Source: Auanema rhodensis
Taxonomy: Eukaryota; Nematoda; Chromadorea; Rhabditida; Rhabditidae
DNA length: 64,000 bases
NCBI GenBank assembly: GCA_964057225.1
Contig: OZ059898.1
Location: 17,833,267-17,897,266, forward strand
Reading direction: 5' to 3'
Shown here: piece after piece, positions 11,113-23,816 of the stretch
How the letters are laid out: each line of letters begins with the position of its first letter
How positions within the stretch are numbered: position 1 is the stretch's first letter
Translations under genes and position numbers: made by a program
The notes under the pieces: generated by a model
The model's database searches: none
What the model saw: only the letters and a program-made list of their open reading frames with translations
What the model was told of the DNA's origin: nothing

Positions 11113-12165
11113 TTGAAAAATGATGCATTAGTGTATTTTGAGTTTCCATGTACACTCAACATTGCTTCCAAAAACATTTTGACAAAAATTTTTTCGAAAA
11201 ATTTCAAAATAATTTCGCAAAAAGTAGATGTTTTCAGATTTTTTTTTTCAAGGCAAAGACGATGGACGATGTTATTCAACGAAAAAATTAATTCTTCAGG
11301 GTGAAAATCGAGGATATAAGTGTGAACTTATATCAGTTGATATCTCGGTGCATTTTTAAGCTAGCGCAAATCTGATAACACAGATCGACGCAGCTTAAAA
11401 ATGCGCATCGAATGCACTATACTACATTGAGAAACGCTCGATACAAAAATTAGTTATGATCGTTTGAAAATGATGCATTAGTGTATTTTGAGTTTCCATG
11501 TACACTCAACATTGCTTCCAAAACATTTTGACAAAAATTTTTTCGAAAAATTTCAAAATAATTTCGCAAAAAGTAGATGTTTTTAGATTTTTTTTTCAAG
11601 GCAAAGACGATGGACAAGGTTATTCAACGAAAAAATTAATTCTTCAGGGTGAAAATCGAGGATATAAGTGTGAACTTATATCAGTTGATATCTCGGTGCA
11701 TTTTCAAGCTAGCGCAAATCTAATAACACAGATCGACGCAGCTTAAAAATCTGCATCGAATGCACTATACTACATTGAGAAACGCTTAATACAAAAATTA
11801 GTTATGATCGTTTGGAAAATGATGCATTAGTGTATGTTGAGTTTCCATGTATGTACACTCAACATTGCTTCCAAAAACATTTTGACAAAAATTTTTTCGA
11901 AAAATTTCAAGATAATTTCGCAAAAAGTAAATGTTTTTAGATTTTTTTTTCAAGGCAAAGACGATGGACGATGTTATTCAACAAAAAAATTAATTCTTCA
12001 GGGTGAAAATCGAGGATATAAGTGTGAACTTATATCAGTTTATATCTCGGTGCATTTTTAAGCTAGCGCAAATCTGATAACACAGATCGATGCAGCTTAA
12101 AAATCCGCATCGAATGCACTATACTACATTGAGAAACGCTTAATACAAAAATTTGTTATGATCGT
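11113..12165 (+). repeat. 1053-bp trimer HOR, copy 2
   Basis: Direct tandem duplicate of 10060-11112, including the 348-bp monomer at 11464 and the 354-bp monomer at 11812 with the extra TGTA. A few later substitutions separate the copies, for example CAGTTTATATC near 12036 and CAACAAAAAA near 11980. Confidence 0.9.
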
Positions 12166-13566
12166 TTGGAAAATGATGCATTAGTGTATGTTGAGTTTCC
12201 ATGTACACTCAACATTGCTTCCAAAAACATTTTGACAAAAATTTTTCCGAAAAATTTCAAAATAATTTCGCAAAAAGTAGATGTTTTTAGATTTTTTTTT
12301 TCAAGGCAAAGACGATGGACAAGGTTATTCAACGAAAAAATTGATTCTTCCGGGTGAAAATCGAGGATATAAGTGTGAACTTATATCAGTTGATATCTCA
12401 GTGCATTTTTCAGCTAGCGCAAATCTAATAACACAGATCGACGCAGCTTAAAAATCCGCATCGAATGCACTATACTACATTGAGAAACGCTTGATACAAA
12501 AATTAGTTATGATCGTTTGAAAAATGATGCATTAGTGTATTTTGAGTTTCCATGTACACTCAACATTGCTTCCAAAAACATTTTGACAAAAATTTTTCCG
12601 AAAAATTTCAAAATAATTTCGCAAAAAGTAGATGTTTTTAGATTTTTTTTTTCAAGGCAAAGACGATGGACAAGGTTATTCAACGAAAAAATTAATTCTT
12701 CAGGGTGAAAATCGAGGATATAAGTGTGAACATATATCAGTTGATATCTCGGTGCATTTTTAAGCTAGCGCAAATCTGATAACACAGATCGATGCAGCTT
12801 AAAAATCCGCATCGAATGCACTATACTACATTGAGAAACGCTTGATACAAAAATTAGTTATGATCGTTTGAAAAATGATGCATTAGTGTATTTTGAGTTT
12901 CCATGTACACTCAACATTGCTTCCAAAAACATTTTGACAAAAATTTTTTCGAAAAATTTCAAAATAATTTCGCAAAAAGTAGATGTTTTCAGATTTTTTT
13001 TTTCAAGGCAAAGACGATGGACGATGTTATTCAACGAAAAAATTAATTCTTCAGGGTGAAAATCGAGGATATAAGTGTGAACTTATATCAGTTGATATCT
13101 CGGTGCATTTTTAAGCTAGCGCAAATCTGATAACACAGATCGACGCAGCTTAAAAATGCGCATCGAATGCACTATACTACATTGAGAAACGCTCGATACA
13201 AAAATTAGTTATGATCGTTTGAAAATGATGCATTAGTGTATTTTGAGTTTCCATGTACACTCAACATTGCTTCCAAAACATTTTGACAAAAATTTTTTCG
13301 AAAAATTTCAAAATAATTTCGCAAAAAGTAGATGTTTTTAGATTTTTTTTTCAAGGCAAAGACGATGGACAAGGTTATTCAACGAAAAAATTAATTCTTC
13401 AGGGTGAAAATCGAGGATATAAGTGTGAACTTATATCAGTTGATATCTCGGTGCATTTTCAAGCTAGCGCAAATCTAATAACACAGATCGACGCAGCTTA
13501 AAAATCTGCATCGAATGCACTATACTACATTGAGAAACGCTTAATACAAAAATTAGTTATGATCGT
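12166..13566 (+). repeat. 4-monomer segment, copy 2 (repeat of 9358-10758)
   Basis: Repeats the 9358 segment with the same private variants, including GAACATATATC near 12729 and the shortened 348-bp unit at 13219-13566. After it, the TGTA-insertion monomer at 13567 starts like 10759 but diverges past the TTTTGACAAA motif, so the recombination edge lies within that monomer. Confidence 0.85.
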
Positions 13567-13921
13567 TTGGAAAATGATGCATTAGTGTATGTTGAGTTTC
13601 CATGTATGTACACTCAACATTGCTTCCAAAAACATTTTGACAAAATTTTTTTCGAGAAATTTCAAAATAATTTCGCAAACAGTAGATGTTTTTAGATTTT
13701 TTTTTTCAAGGCAAAGACGATGGACGATGTTATTCAACAAAAAAATTAATTCTTCAGGGTGAAAATCGAGGATATAAGTGTGAACTTATATCAGTTGATA
13801 TCTCGGTGCATTTTTAAGCTAGCGCAAATCTGATAACACAGATCGACGCAGCTTAAAAATGCGCATCGAATGCACTATACTACATTGAGAAACGCTTGAT
13901 ACAAAAATTAGTTATGATCGT
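13567..13921 (+). repeat. 355-bp monomer with TGTA insertion, recombinant
   Basis: The 5' part has CATGTATGTACAC like the monomers at 10759 and 11812. The following stretch reads CAAAATTTTTTTCGAGAAATT and CGCAAACAGTAG, like the monomers at 14270 and 16371. The copy therefore joins two subfamilies within about the first 100 bp and is the longest complete monomer I measured. Confidence 0.8.
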
Positions 13922-14269
13922 TTGAAAATGATGCATTAGTGTATTTTGAGTTTCCATGTACACTCAACATTGCTTCCAAAACATTTTGACAAAAATTTTT
14001 TCGAAAAATTTCAAAATAATTTCGCAAAAAGTAGATGTTTTTAGATTTTTTTTTCAAGGCAAAGACGATGGACAAGGTTATTCAACGAAAAAATTAATTC
14101 TTCAGGGTGAAAATCGAGGATATAAGTGTGAACTTATATCAGTTTATATCTCGGTGCATTTTCAAGCTAGCGCAAATCTAATAACACAGATCGACGCAGC
14201 TTAAAAATCCGCATCGAATGCACTATACTACATTGAGAAACGCTTGATACAAAAATTAGTTATGATCGT

Positions 14270-14969
14270 TTGAAAAATGATGCATTAGTGTATTTTGAGT
14301 TTCCATGTACACTCAACATTGCTTCCAAAAACATTTTGACAAAATTTTTTTCGAGAAATTTCAAAATAATTTCGCAAACAGTAGATGTTTTTAGATTTTT
14401 TTTTTCAAGGCAAAGACGATGGACGATGTTATTCAACAAAAAAATTAATTCTTCAGGGTGAAAATCGAGGATATAAGTGTGAACTTATATCAGTTGATAT
14501 CTCGGTGCATTTTTAAGCTAGCGCGAATCTGATAACACAGATCGACGCAGCTTAAAAATCCGCATCGAATGCACTATACTACATTGAGAAACGCTTGATA
14601 CAAAAATTAGTTACGATCGTTTGAAAATGATGCATTAGTGTATTTTGAGTTTCCATGTACACTCAACATTGCTTCCAAAACATTTTGACAAAAATTTTTT
14701 CGAAAAATTTCAAAATAATTTAGCAAAAAGTAGCTGTTTTTAGATTCCTTTTTTCAAGGCAAAAACGATGGACAATGTTATTCAACGAAAAAATTAATTC
14801 TTCAGGGTGAAAATCGAGGATATAAGTGTGAACTTATATCAGTTGATATCTCGGTGCATTTTTAAGCTAGCGCAAATCTGATAACACAGATCGACGCAGC
14901 TTAAAAATCCGCATCGAATGCACTATACTACATTGAGAAACGCTTGATACAAAAATTAGTTATGATCGT
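14270..14969 (+). repeat. 700-bp dimer, copy 1
   Basis: A 351-bp monomer with TCGAGAAATT and CGCAAACAG is followed by a 349-bp monomer with TTACGATCG upstream, two A deletions, TTTAGCAAAAAGTAGCTG and AGATTCC. The pair recurs immediately downstream and again at 16371. Confidence 0.85.
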
Positions 14970-15669
14970 TTGAAAAATGATGCATTAGTGTATTTTGAGT
15001 TTCCATGTACACTCAACATTGCTTCCAAAAACATTTTGACAAAAATTTTTCCGAAAAATTTCAAAATCATTTCGCAAAAAGTAGATGTTTTTAGATTTTT
15101 TTTTTCAAGGCAAAGACGATGGACGATGTTATTCAACAAAAAAATTAATTCTTCAGGGTGAAAATCGAGGATATAAGTGTGAACTTATATCAGTTGATAT
15201 CTCGGTGCATTTTTAAGCTAGCGCGAATCTGATAACACAGATCGACGCAGCTTAAAAATCCGCATCGAATGCACTATACTACATTGAGAAACGCTTGATA
15301 CAAAAATTAGTTACGATCGTTTGAAAATGATGCATTAGTGTATTTTGAGTTTCCATGTACACTCAACATTGCTTCCAAAACATTTTGACAAAAATTTTTT
15401 CGAAAAATTTCAAAATAATTTAGCAAAAAGTAGCTGTTTTTAGATTCCTTTTTTCAAGGCAAAAACGATGGACAATGTTATTCAACGAAAAAATTAATTC
15501 TTCAGGGTGAAAATCGAGGATATAAGTGTGAACTTATATCAGTTGATATCTCGGTGCATTTTTAAGCTAGCGCAAATCTGATAACACAGATCGACGCAGC
15601 TTAAAAATCCGCATCGAATGCACTATACTACATTGAGAAACGCTTGATACAAAAATTAGTTATGATCGT
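14970..15669 (+). repeat. 700-bp dimer, copy 2 (first half chimeric)
   Basis: The second monomer (15321-15669) matches the one at 14621. The first has lost the CGAGAAATT and AAACAG markers and carries TTCCG plus the unusual AAAATCATTTCG, but keeps the GACGATGTTATTCAACAAAA 3' part. This suggests a crossover or conversion tract within the 5' third. Confidence 0.8.
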
Positions 15670-16370
15670 TTGAAAAATGATGCATTAGTGTATTTTGAGT
15701 TTCCATGTACACTCAACATTGCTTCCAAAAACATTTTGACAAAAATTTTTCCGAAAAATTTCAAAATAATTTCGCAAAAAGTAGATGTTTTTAGATTTTT
15801 TTTTTCAAGGCAAAGACGATGGACAAGGTTATTCAACGAAAAAATTAATTCTTCAGGGTGAAAATCGAGGATATAAGTGTGAACTTATATCAGTTGATAT
15901 CTCGGTGCATTTTCAAGCTAGCGCAAATCTAATAACACAGATCGACGCAGCTTAAAAATCTGCATCGAATGCACTATACTACATTGAGAAACGCTTAATA
16001 CAAAAATTAGTTATGATCGTTTGGAAAATGATGCATTAGTGTATGTTGAGTTTCCATGTACACTCAACATTGCTTCCAAAAACATTTTGACAAAAATTTT
16101 TCCGAAAAATTTCAAAATAATTTTGCAAAAAGTAGATGTTTTTAGATTTTTTTTTCAAGGCAAAGACGATGGACAAGGTTATTCAACGAAAAAATTAATT
16201 CTTCAGGGTGAAAATCGAGGATATAAGTGTGAACTTATATCAGTTGATATCTCGGTGCATTTTTAAGCTAGCGCAAATCTGATAACACAGATCGACGCAG
16301 CTTAAAAATCCGCATCGAATGCACTATACTACATTGAGAAACGCTTGATACAAAAATTAGTTATGATCGT
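15670..16370 (+). repeat. Two monomers between dimer copies
   Basis: A standard P-R monomer (15670-16020) is followed by a 350-bp unit (16021-16370) that has TGTATGTTGAG, TAATTTTGCAA and one T fewer in the T-tract. The deletion extends the recurrent frame to 81 codons, which shows that open-frame length here follows indels, not selection. Confidence 0.8.
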
Positions 16371-17070
16371 TTGAAAAATGATGCATTAGTGTATTTTGAG
16401 TTTCCATGTACACTCAACATTGCTTCCAAAAACATTTTGACAAAATTTTTTTCGAGAAATTTCAAAATAATTTCGCAAACAGTAGATGTTTTTAGATTTT
16501 TTTTTTCAAGGCAAAGACGATGGACGATGTTATTCAACGAAAAAATTAATTCTTCAGGGTGAAAATCGAGGATATAAGTGTGAACTTATATCAGTTGATA
16601 TCTCGGTGCACTTTTAAGCTAGCGCAAATCTGATAACACAGATCGACGCAGCTTAAAAATCCGCATCGAATGCACTATACTACATTGAGAAACGCTTGAT
16701 ACAAAAATTAGTTACGATCGTTTGAAAATGATGCATTAGTGTATTTTGAGTTTCCATGTACACTCAACATTGCTTCCAAAACATTTTGACAAAAATTTTT
16801 TCGAAAAATTTCAAAATAATTTAGCAAAAAGTAGCTGTTTTTAGATTCCTTTTTTCAAGGCAAAAACGATGGACAATGTTATTCAACGAAAAAATTAATT
16901 CTTCAGGGTGAAAATCGAGGATATAAGTGTGAACTTACATCAGTTGATATCTCGGTGCATTTTTAAGCTAGCGCAAATCTGATAACACAGATCGACGCAG
17001 CTTAAAAATCCGCATCGAATGCACTATACTACATTGAGAAACGCTTGATACAAAAATTAGTTATGATCGT
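16371..17070 (+). repeat. 700-bp dimer, copy 3
   Basis: The same pair as 14270-14969: CGAGAAATT/CAAACAG in the first monomer, TTACGATCG/AGTAGCTG/AGATTCC in the second. Small private changes include GTGCACTTTT near 16607 and GAACTTACATC near 16931. Confidence 0.85.
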
Positions 17071-18825
17071 TTGAAAAATGATGCATTAGTGTATTTTGAG
17101 TTTCCATGTACACTCAACATTGCTTCCAAAAACATTTTGACAAAAATTTTTCCGAAAAATTTCAAAATAATTTCGCAAAAAGTAGATGTTTTTAGATTTT
17201 TTTTTTCAAGGCAAAGACGATGGACAAGGTTATTCAACGAAAAAATTAATTCTTCAGGGTGAAAATCGAGGATATAAGTGTGAACTTATATCAGTTGATA
17301 TCTCGGTGCATTTTTAAGCTAGCGCAAATCTGATAACACAGATCGACGCAGCTTAAAAATCCGCATCGAATGCACTATACTACATTGAGAAACGCTTGAT
17401 ACAAAAATTAGTTATGATCGTTTGAAAAATGATGCATTAGTGTATTTTGAGTTTCCATGTACACTCAACATTGCTTCCAAAAACATTTTGACAAAAATTT
17501 TTCCGAAAAATTTCAAAATAATTTCGCAAAAAGTAGATGTTTTTAGATTTTTTTTTTCAAGGCAAAGACGATGGACAAGGTTATTCAACGAAAAAATTAA
17601 TTCTTCAGGGTGAAAATCGAGGATATAAGTGTGAACTTATATCAGTTGATATCTCGGTGCATTTTCAAGCTAGCGCAAATCTAATAACACAGATCGACGC
17701 AGCTTAAAAATCCGCATCGAATGCACTATACTAAATTGAGAAACGCTTGATACAAAAATTAGTTATGACCGTTTGAAAAATGATGCATTAGTGTATTTTG
17801 AGTTTCCATGTACACTCAACATTGCTTCCAAAAACATTTTGACAAAAATTTTTTCGAAAAATTTCAAAATAATTTCGCAAAAAGTAGATGTTTTTAGATT
17901 TCTTTTTTCAAGGCAAAGACGATGGACAATCTTATTCAACGAAAAAATTAATTCTTCAGGGTGAAAATCGAGGATATAAGTGTGAACTTATATCAGTTGA
18001 TATCTCGTTGCACTTTTAAGCTAGCGCAAATCTGATAACACAGATCGACGCAGCTTAAAAATCCGCATCGAATGCACTATACTACATTGAGAAACGCTTA
18101 ATACAAAAATTAGTTATGATCGTTTGAAAAATGATGCATTAGTGTATTTTGAGTTTCCATGTACACTCAACATTGCTTCCAAAAACATTTTGACAAAAAT
18201 TTTTTCGAAAAATTTCAAAATAATTTCGCAAAAAGTAAATGTTTTTAGATTTCTTTTTTCAAGGCAAAGACGATGGACAATGTTATTCAACAAAAAAATT
18301 AATTCTTCAGGGTGAAAATCGAGGATATAAGTGTGAACTTATATCAGTTGATATCTCGGTGCATTTTTAAGCTAGCGCAAATCTGATAACACAGATCGAC
18401 GCAGCTTAAAACTCCGCATCGAGTGCACTATACTACATTGAGAAACGCTTGATACAAAAATTAGTTATGATCGTTTGAAAAATGATGCATTAGTGTATTT
18501 TGAGTTTCCATGTACATTCAACATTGCTTCCAAAAATATTTTGACAAAAATTTTTCCGAAAAATTTCAAAATAATTTCGCAAAAAGTAGATGTTTTTAGA
18601 TTTTTTTTTTCAAGGCAAAGACGATGGACAAGGTTATTCAACGAAAAAATTAATTCTTCAGGGTGAAAATCGAGGATATAAGTGTGAACTTATATCAGTT
18701 GATATCTCGGTGCATTTTTCAGCTAGCGCAAATCTGATAACACAGATCGACGCAGCTTAAAAATCCGCATCGAATGCACTATACTACATTGAGAAACGCT
18801 TGATACAAAAATTAGTTATGATCGT
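17071..18825 (+). repeat. Five monomers without a clear HOR
   Basis: The units at 17071, 17422, 17773, 18124 and 18475 are all 351 bp but belong to different variant classes: two P-R types, one TTTCTTTTTTC type, one AAGTAAATG type, and one ACATTCAAC type like that at 934. I see no duplicated order here. Confidence 0.7.
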
Positions 18826-20230
18826 TTGAAAAATGATGCATTAGTGTATTTTGAGTTTCCATGTACACTCAACATTGCTTCCAAAAACATTGTGACAAAA
18901 ATTTTTCCGAAAAATTTCAAAATAATTTCGCAAAAAGTAGATGTTTTTAGATTTTTTTTCTCAAGGCAAAGACGATGGACAAGGTTATTCAACGAAAACA
19001 TTAATTCTTCAGGGTGAAAATCGAGGATATAAGTGTGAACTTATATCAGTTGATATCTCGGTGCATTTTCAAGCTAGCGCAAATCTAATAACACAGATCG
19101 ACGCAGCTTAAAAATCCGCATCGAATGCACTATACTAAATTGAGAAACGCTTGATACAAAAATTAGTTATGATCGTTTGAAAAATGATGCATTAGTGTAT
19201 TTTGAGTTTCCATGTACACTGAACATTGCTTCCAAAAACATTTTGACAAAAATTTTTCCGAAAAATTTCAAAATAATTTCGCAAAAAGTAGATGTTTTTC
19301 GATTTTTTTTTTCAAGGCAAAGACGATGGACAATGTTATTCAACGAAAAATTTAATTCTTCAGGGTGAAAATCGAGGATATAAGTGTGAGCTTATATCAG
19401 TTGATATCTCGGTGCATTTTTAAGCTAGCGCAAATCTGATAACACAGATCGACGCAGCTTAAAAATCCGCATCGAATGCACTATACTACATTGAGAAACG
19501 CTTGATACAAAAATTAGTTATGATCGTTTGAAAAATGATGCATTAGTGTATTTTGAGTTTCCATGTACACTGAACTTTGCTTCCAAAAACATTTTGACAA
19601 AAATTTTTCCGAAAAATTTCAAAATAATTTCGCAAAAAGTAGATGTTTTTAGATTTTTTTTTCTCAAGGCAAAGACGATGGACAAGGTTATTCAACGAAA
19701 ACATTAATTCTTCAGGGTGAAAATCGAGGATATAAGTGTGAACTTATATCAGTTGATATCTCGGTGCATTTTCAAGCTAGCGCAAATCTAATAACACAGA
19801 TCGACGCAGCTTAAAAATCCGCATCGAATGCACTATACTAAATTGAGAAACGCTTGATACAAAAATTAGTTATGATCGTTTGAAAAATGATGCATTAGTG
19901 TATTTTGAGTTTCCATGTACACTGAACATTGCTTCCAAAAACATTTTGACAAAAATTTTTCCGAAAAATTTCAAAATAATTTCGCAAAAAGTAGATGTTT
20001 TTCGATTTTTTTTTTCAAGGCAAAGACGATGGACAATGTTATTCAACGAAAAATTTAATTCTTCAGGGTGAAAATCGAGGATATAAGTGTGAGCTTATAT
20101 CAGTTGATATCTCGGTGCATTTTTAAGCTAGCGCAAATCTGATAACACAGATCGACGCAGCTTAAAAATCCGCATCGAATGCACTATACTACATTGAGAA
20201 ACGCTTGATACAAAAATTAGTTATGATCGT
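18826..20230 (+). repeat. Two about 702-bp dimers (copies 1 and 2)
   Basis: Each dimer is a monomer with TTTTCTCAAGG and CGAAAACATTAATTC followed by one with ACACTGAAC, TTTTTCGATTTTT and CGAAAAATTTAATTC. Copy 1 is 18826-19527. Copy 2 is 19528-20230 and is 1 bp longer through one extra T in the T-tract. The first monomer of copy 2 has GAACTTTGC. Confidence 0.85.
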
Positions 20231-21283
20231 TTGAAAAATGATGCATTAGTGTATTTTGAGTTTCCATGTACACTCAACATTGCTTCCAAAAACATTTTGA
20301 CAAAAATTTTTCCGAAAAATTTCAAAATAATTTCGCAAAAAGTAGATGTTTTTAGATTTTTTTTCTCAAGGCAAAGACGATGGACAAGGTTATTCAACGA
20401 AAACATTAATTCTTCAGGGTGAAAATCGAGGATATAAGTGTGAACTTATATCAGTTGATATCTCGGTGCATTTTCAAGCTAGCGCAAATCTAATAACACA
20501 GATCGACGCAGCTTAAAAATCCGCATCGAATGCACTATACTAAATTGAGAAACGCTTGATACAAAAATTAGTTATGATCGTTTGAAAAATGATGCATTAG
20601 TGTATTTTGAGTTTCCATGTACACTGAACATTGCTTCCAAAAACATTTTGACAAAAATTTTTCCGAAAAATTTCAAAATAATTTCGCAAAAAGTAGATGT
20701 TTTTCGATTTTTTTTTTCAAGGCAAAGACGATGGACAATGTTATTCAACGAAAAATTTAATTCTTCAGGGTGAAAATCGAAGATATAAGTGTGAACTTAT
20801 ATCAGTTGATATCTCGGTGCATTTTTAAGCTAGCGCAAATCTGATAACACAGATCGATGCAGCTTAAAAATCCGCATCGAATGCACTATACTACATTGAG
20901 AAACGCTTGATACAAAAATTAGTTATGATCGTTTGAAAAATGATGCATTAGTGTATTTTGAGTTTCCATGTACACTCAACATTGCTTCCAAAAACATTTT
21001 GACAAAAATTTTCTCGAAAAATTTCAAAATAATTTCGCAAAAAGTAAATGTTTTTAGATTTCTTTTTTCAAGGCAAAGACGATGGACAATGTTATTCAAC
21101 GAAAAATTTAATTCTTCAGGGTGAAAATCGAAGATATAAGTGTGAACTTATATCAGTTGATATCTCGGTGCATTTTTAAGCTAGCGCAAATCTGATAACA
21201 CAGATCGATGCAGCTTAAAAATCCGCATCGAATGCACTATACTACATTGAGAAACGCTTGATACAAAAATTAGTTATGATCGT
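20231..21283 (+). repeat. 1053-bp trimer, copy 1
   Basis: The dimer described above plus a third monomer with TTTTCTCGAAAA, AAGTAAATG and TTTCTTTTTTC. The second and third members carry ATCGAAGATATAAG in place of ATCGAGGATATAAG. Confidence 0.85.
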
Positions 21284-22336
21284 TTGAAAAATGATGCATT
21301 AGTGTATTTTGAGTTTCCATGTACACTCAACATTGCTTCCAAAAACATTTTGACAAAAATTTTTCCGAAAAATTTCAAAATAATTTCGCAAAAAGTAGAT
21401 GTTTTTAGATTTTTTTTCTCAAGGCAAAGACGATGGACAAGGTTATTCAACGAAAACATTAATTCTTCAGGGTGAAAATCGAGGATATAAGTGTGAACTT
21501 ATATCAGTTGATATCTCGGTGCATTTTCAAGCTAGCGCAAATCTAATAACACAGATCGACGCAGCTTAAAAATCCGCATCGAATGCACTATACTAAATTG
21601 AGAAACGCTTGATACAAAAATTAGTTATGATCGTTTGAAAAATGATGCATTAGTGTATTTTGAGTTTCCATGTACACTGAACATTGCTTCCAAAAACATT
21701 TTGACAAAAATTTTTCCGAAAAATTTCAAAATAATTTCGCAAAAAGTAGATGTTTTTCGATTTTTTTTTTCAAGGCAAAGACGATGGACAATGTTATTCA
21801 ACGAAAAATTTAATTCTTCAGGGTGAAAATCGAAGATATAAGTGTGAACTTATATCAGTTGATATCTCGGTGCATTTTTAAGCTAGCGCAAATCTGATAA
21901 CACAGATCGATGCAGCTTAAAAATCCGCATCGAATGCACTATACTACATTGAGAAACGCTTGATACAAAAATTAGTTATGATCGTTTGAAAAATGATGCA
22001 TTAGTGTATTTTGAGTTTCCATGTACACTCAACATTGCTTCCAAAAACATTTTGACAAAAATTTTCTCGAAAAATTTCAAAATAATTTCGCAAAAAGTAA
22101 ATGTTTTTAGATTTCTTTTTTCAAGGCAAAGACGATGGACAATGTTATTCAACGAAAAATTTAATTCTTCAGGGTGAAAATCGAAGATATAAGTGTGAAC
22201 TTATATCAGTTGATATCTCGGTGCATTTTTAAGCTAGCGCAAATCTGATAACACAGATCGATGCAGCTTAAAAATGCGCATCGAATGCACTATACTACAT
22301 TGAGAAACGCTTGATACAAAAATTAGTTATGATCGT
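21284..22336 (+). repeat. 1053-bp trimer, copy 2
   Basis: Direct duplicate of 20231-21283 at the markers checked. The one clear difference is at the very end, AAAATGCGCATCG (near 22272) for AAAATCCGCATCG; that variant reappears near 23675. Confidence 0.85.
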
Positions 22337-23739
22337 TTGAAAATGATGCATTAGTGTATTTTGAGTTTCCATGTACACTCAACATTGCTTCCAAAAACAT
22401 TTTGACAAAAATTTTTCCGAAAAATTTCAAAATAATTTCGCAAAAAGTAGATGTTTTTAGATTTTTTTTCTCAAGGCAAAGACGATGGACAAGGTTATTC
22501 AACGAAAACATTAATTCTTCAGGGTGAAAATCGAGGATATAAGTGTGAACTTATATCAGTTGATATCTCGGTGCATTTTCAAGCTAGCGCAAATCTAATA
22601 ACACAGATCGACGCAGCTTAAAAATCCGCATCGAATGCACTATACTAAATTGAGAAACGCTTGATACAAAAATTAGTTATGATCGTTTGAAAAATGATGC
22701 ATTAGTGTATTTTGAGTTTCCATGTACACTGAACATTGCTTCCAAAAACATTTTGACAAAAATTTTTCCGAAAAATTTCAAAATAATTTCGCAAAAAGTA
22801 GATGTTTTTCGATTTTTTTTTTCAAGGCAAAGACGATGGACAATGTTATTCAACGAAAAATTCAATTCTTCAGGGTGAAAATCGAGGATATAAGTGTGAG
22901 CTTATATCAGTTGATATCTCGGTGCATTTTTAAGCTAGCGCAAATTTGATAACACAGATCGACGCAGCTTAAAAATCCGCATCGAATGCACTATACTACA
23001 TTGAGAAACGCTTGATACAAAAATTAGTTATGATCGTTTGAAAAATGATGCATTAGTGTATTTTGAGTTTCCATGTACACTCAACATTGCTTCCAAAAAC
23101 ATTTTGACAAAAATTTTTCCGAAAAATTTCAAAATAATTTCGCAAAAAGTAGATGTTTTTAGATTTTTTTTCTCAAGGCAAAGACGATGGACAAGGTTAT
23201 TCAACGAAAACATTAATTCTTCAGGGTGAAAATCGAGGATATAAGTGTGAACTTATATCAGTTGATATCTCGGTGCATTTTCAAGCTAGCGCAAATCTAA
23301 TAACACAGATCGACGCAGCTTAAAAATCCGCATCGAATGCACTATACTACATTGAGAAACGCTTGATACAAAAATTAGTTATGATCGTTTGAAAAATGAT
23401 GCATTAGTGTATTTTGAGTTTCCATGTACACTCAACATTGCTTCCAAAAACATTTTGACAAAAATTTTCTCGAAAAATTTCAAAATAATTTCGCAAAAAG
23501 TAAATGTTTTTAGATTTCTTTTTTCAAGGCAAAGACGATGGACAATGTTATTCAACGAAAAATTTAATTCTTCAGGGTGAAAATCGAAGATATAAGTGTG
23601 AACTTATATCAGTTGATATCTCGGTGCATTTTTAAGCTAGCGCAAATCTGATAACACAGATCGATGCAGCTTAAAAATGCGCATCGAATGCACTATACTA
23701 CATTGAGAAACGCTTGATACAAAAATTAGTTATGATCGT
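22337..23739 (+). repeat. Further dimers leading to the first inversion
   Basis: 22337-23037 is a CTCAAGG/TTCGATTT dimer (350 + 351 bp). 23038-23739 combines the CTCAAGG monomer with the CTCGAAAA/AAGTAAATG monomer, skipping the middle member of the trimer. The truncated copy at 23740 starts like 22337 (TTTGAAAATG, preceded by GCGCATCG). Confidence 0.8.
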
Positions 23740-23816
23740 TTGAAAATGATGCATTAGTGTATTTTGAGTTTCCATGTACACTCAACATTGCTTCCAAAAA
23801 CATTTTGACAAAAATT
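23740..23816 (+). repeat. Truncated monomer at first orientation switch
   Basis: Only the first 77 bases of a forward monomer are present, ending TTTTGACAAAAATT. The next bases, GTAGTATAGTGC, are the reverse complement of the monomer 3' region (GCACTATACTAC). The forward array therefore stops at about nt 77 and minus-strand satellite begins at about nt 312, with no filler sequence. Confidence 0.93.

Larger units (their letters stand above)
1..23816 (+). repeat. Forward satellite array, block 1 (about 351-bp monomer)
   Basis: Head-to-tail copies of one AT-rich monomer. The landmark TTTGAAAAATGATGCATTAG recurs at 232, 583, 934 and so on in exact 351-bp steps to 10411, then with small indels (monomers of 348-355 bp) to 23740. 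There are 67 complete monomers, the 3' 231 bp of one more at the left edge, and a 77-bp truncated copy at the right end. Most monomers here read TGTATTTTGAG at about nt 20. Divergence between copies is low, mostly recurrent substitutions that define HORs. No non-satellite DNA interrupts the block. Confidence 0.98.

Noticed and set aside
18816-19001. Minus-strand 61-62-codon frames in the 18.8-23.2 kb dimers
   Set aside because: They are the complement of the same satellite segment and appear only where CGAAAACATT creates a CAT (ATG on the minus strand). There is no independent coding signal.
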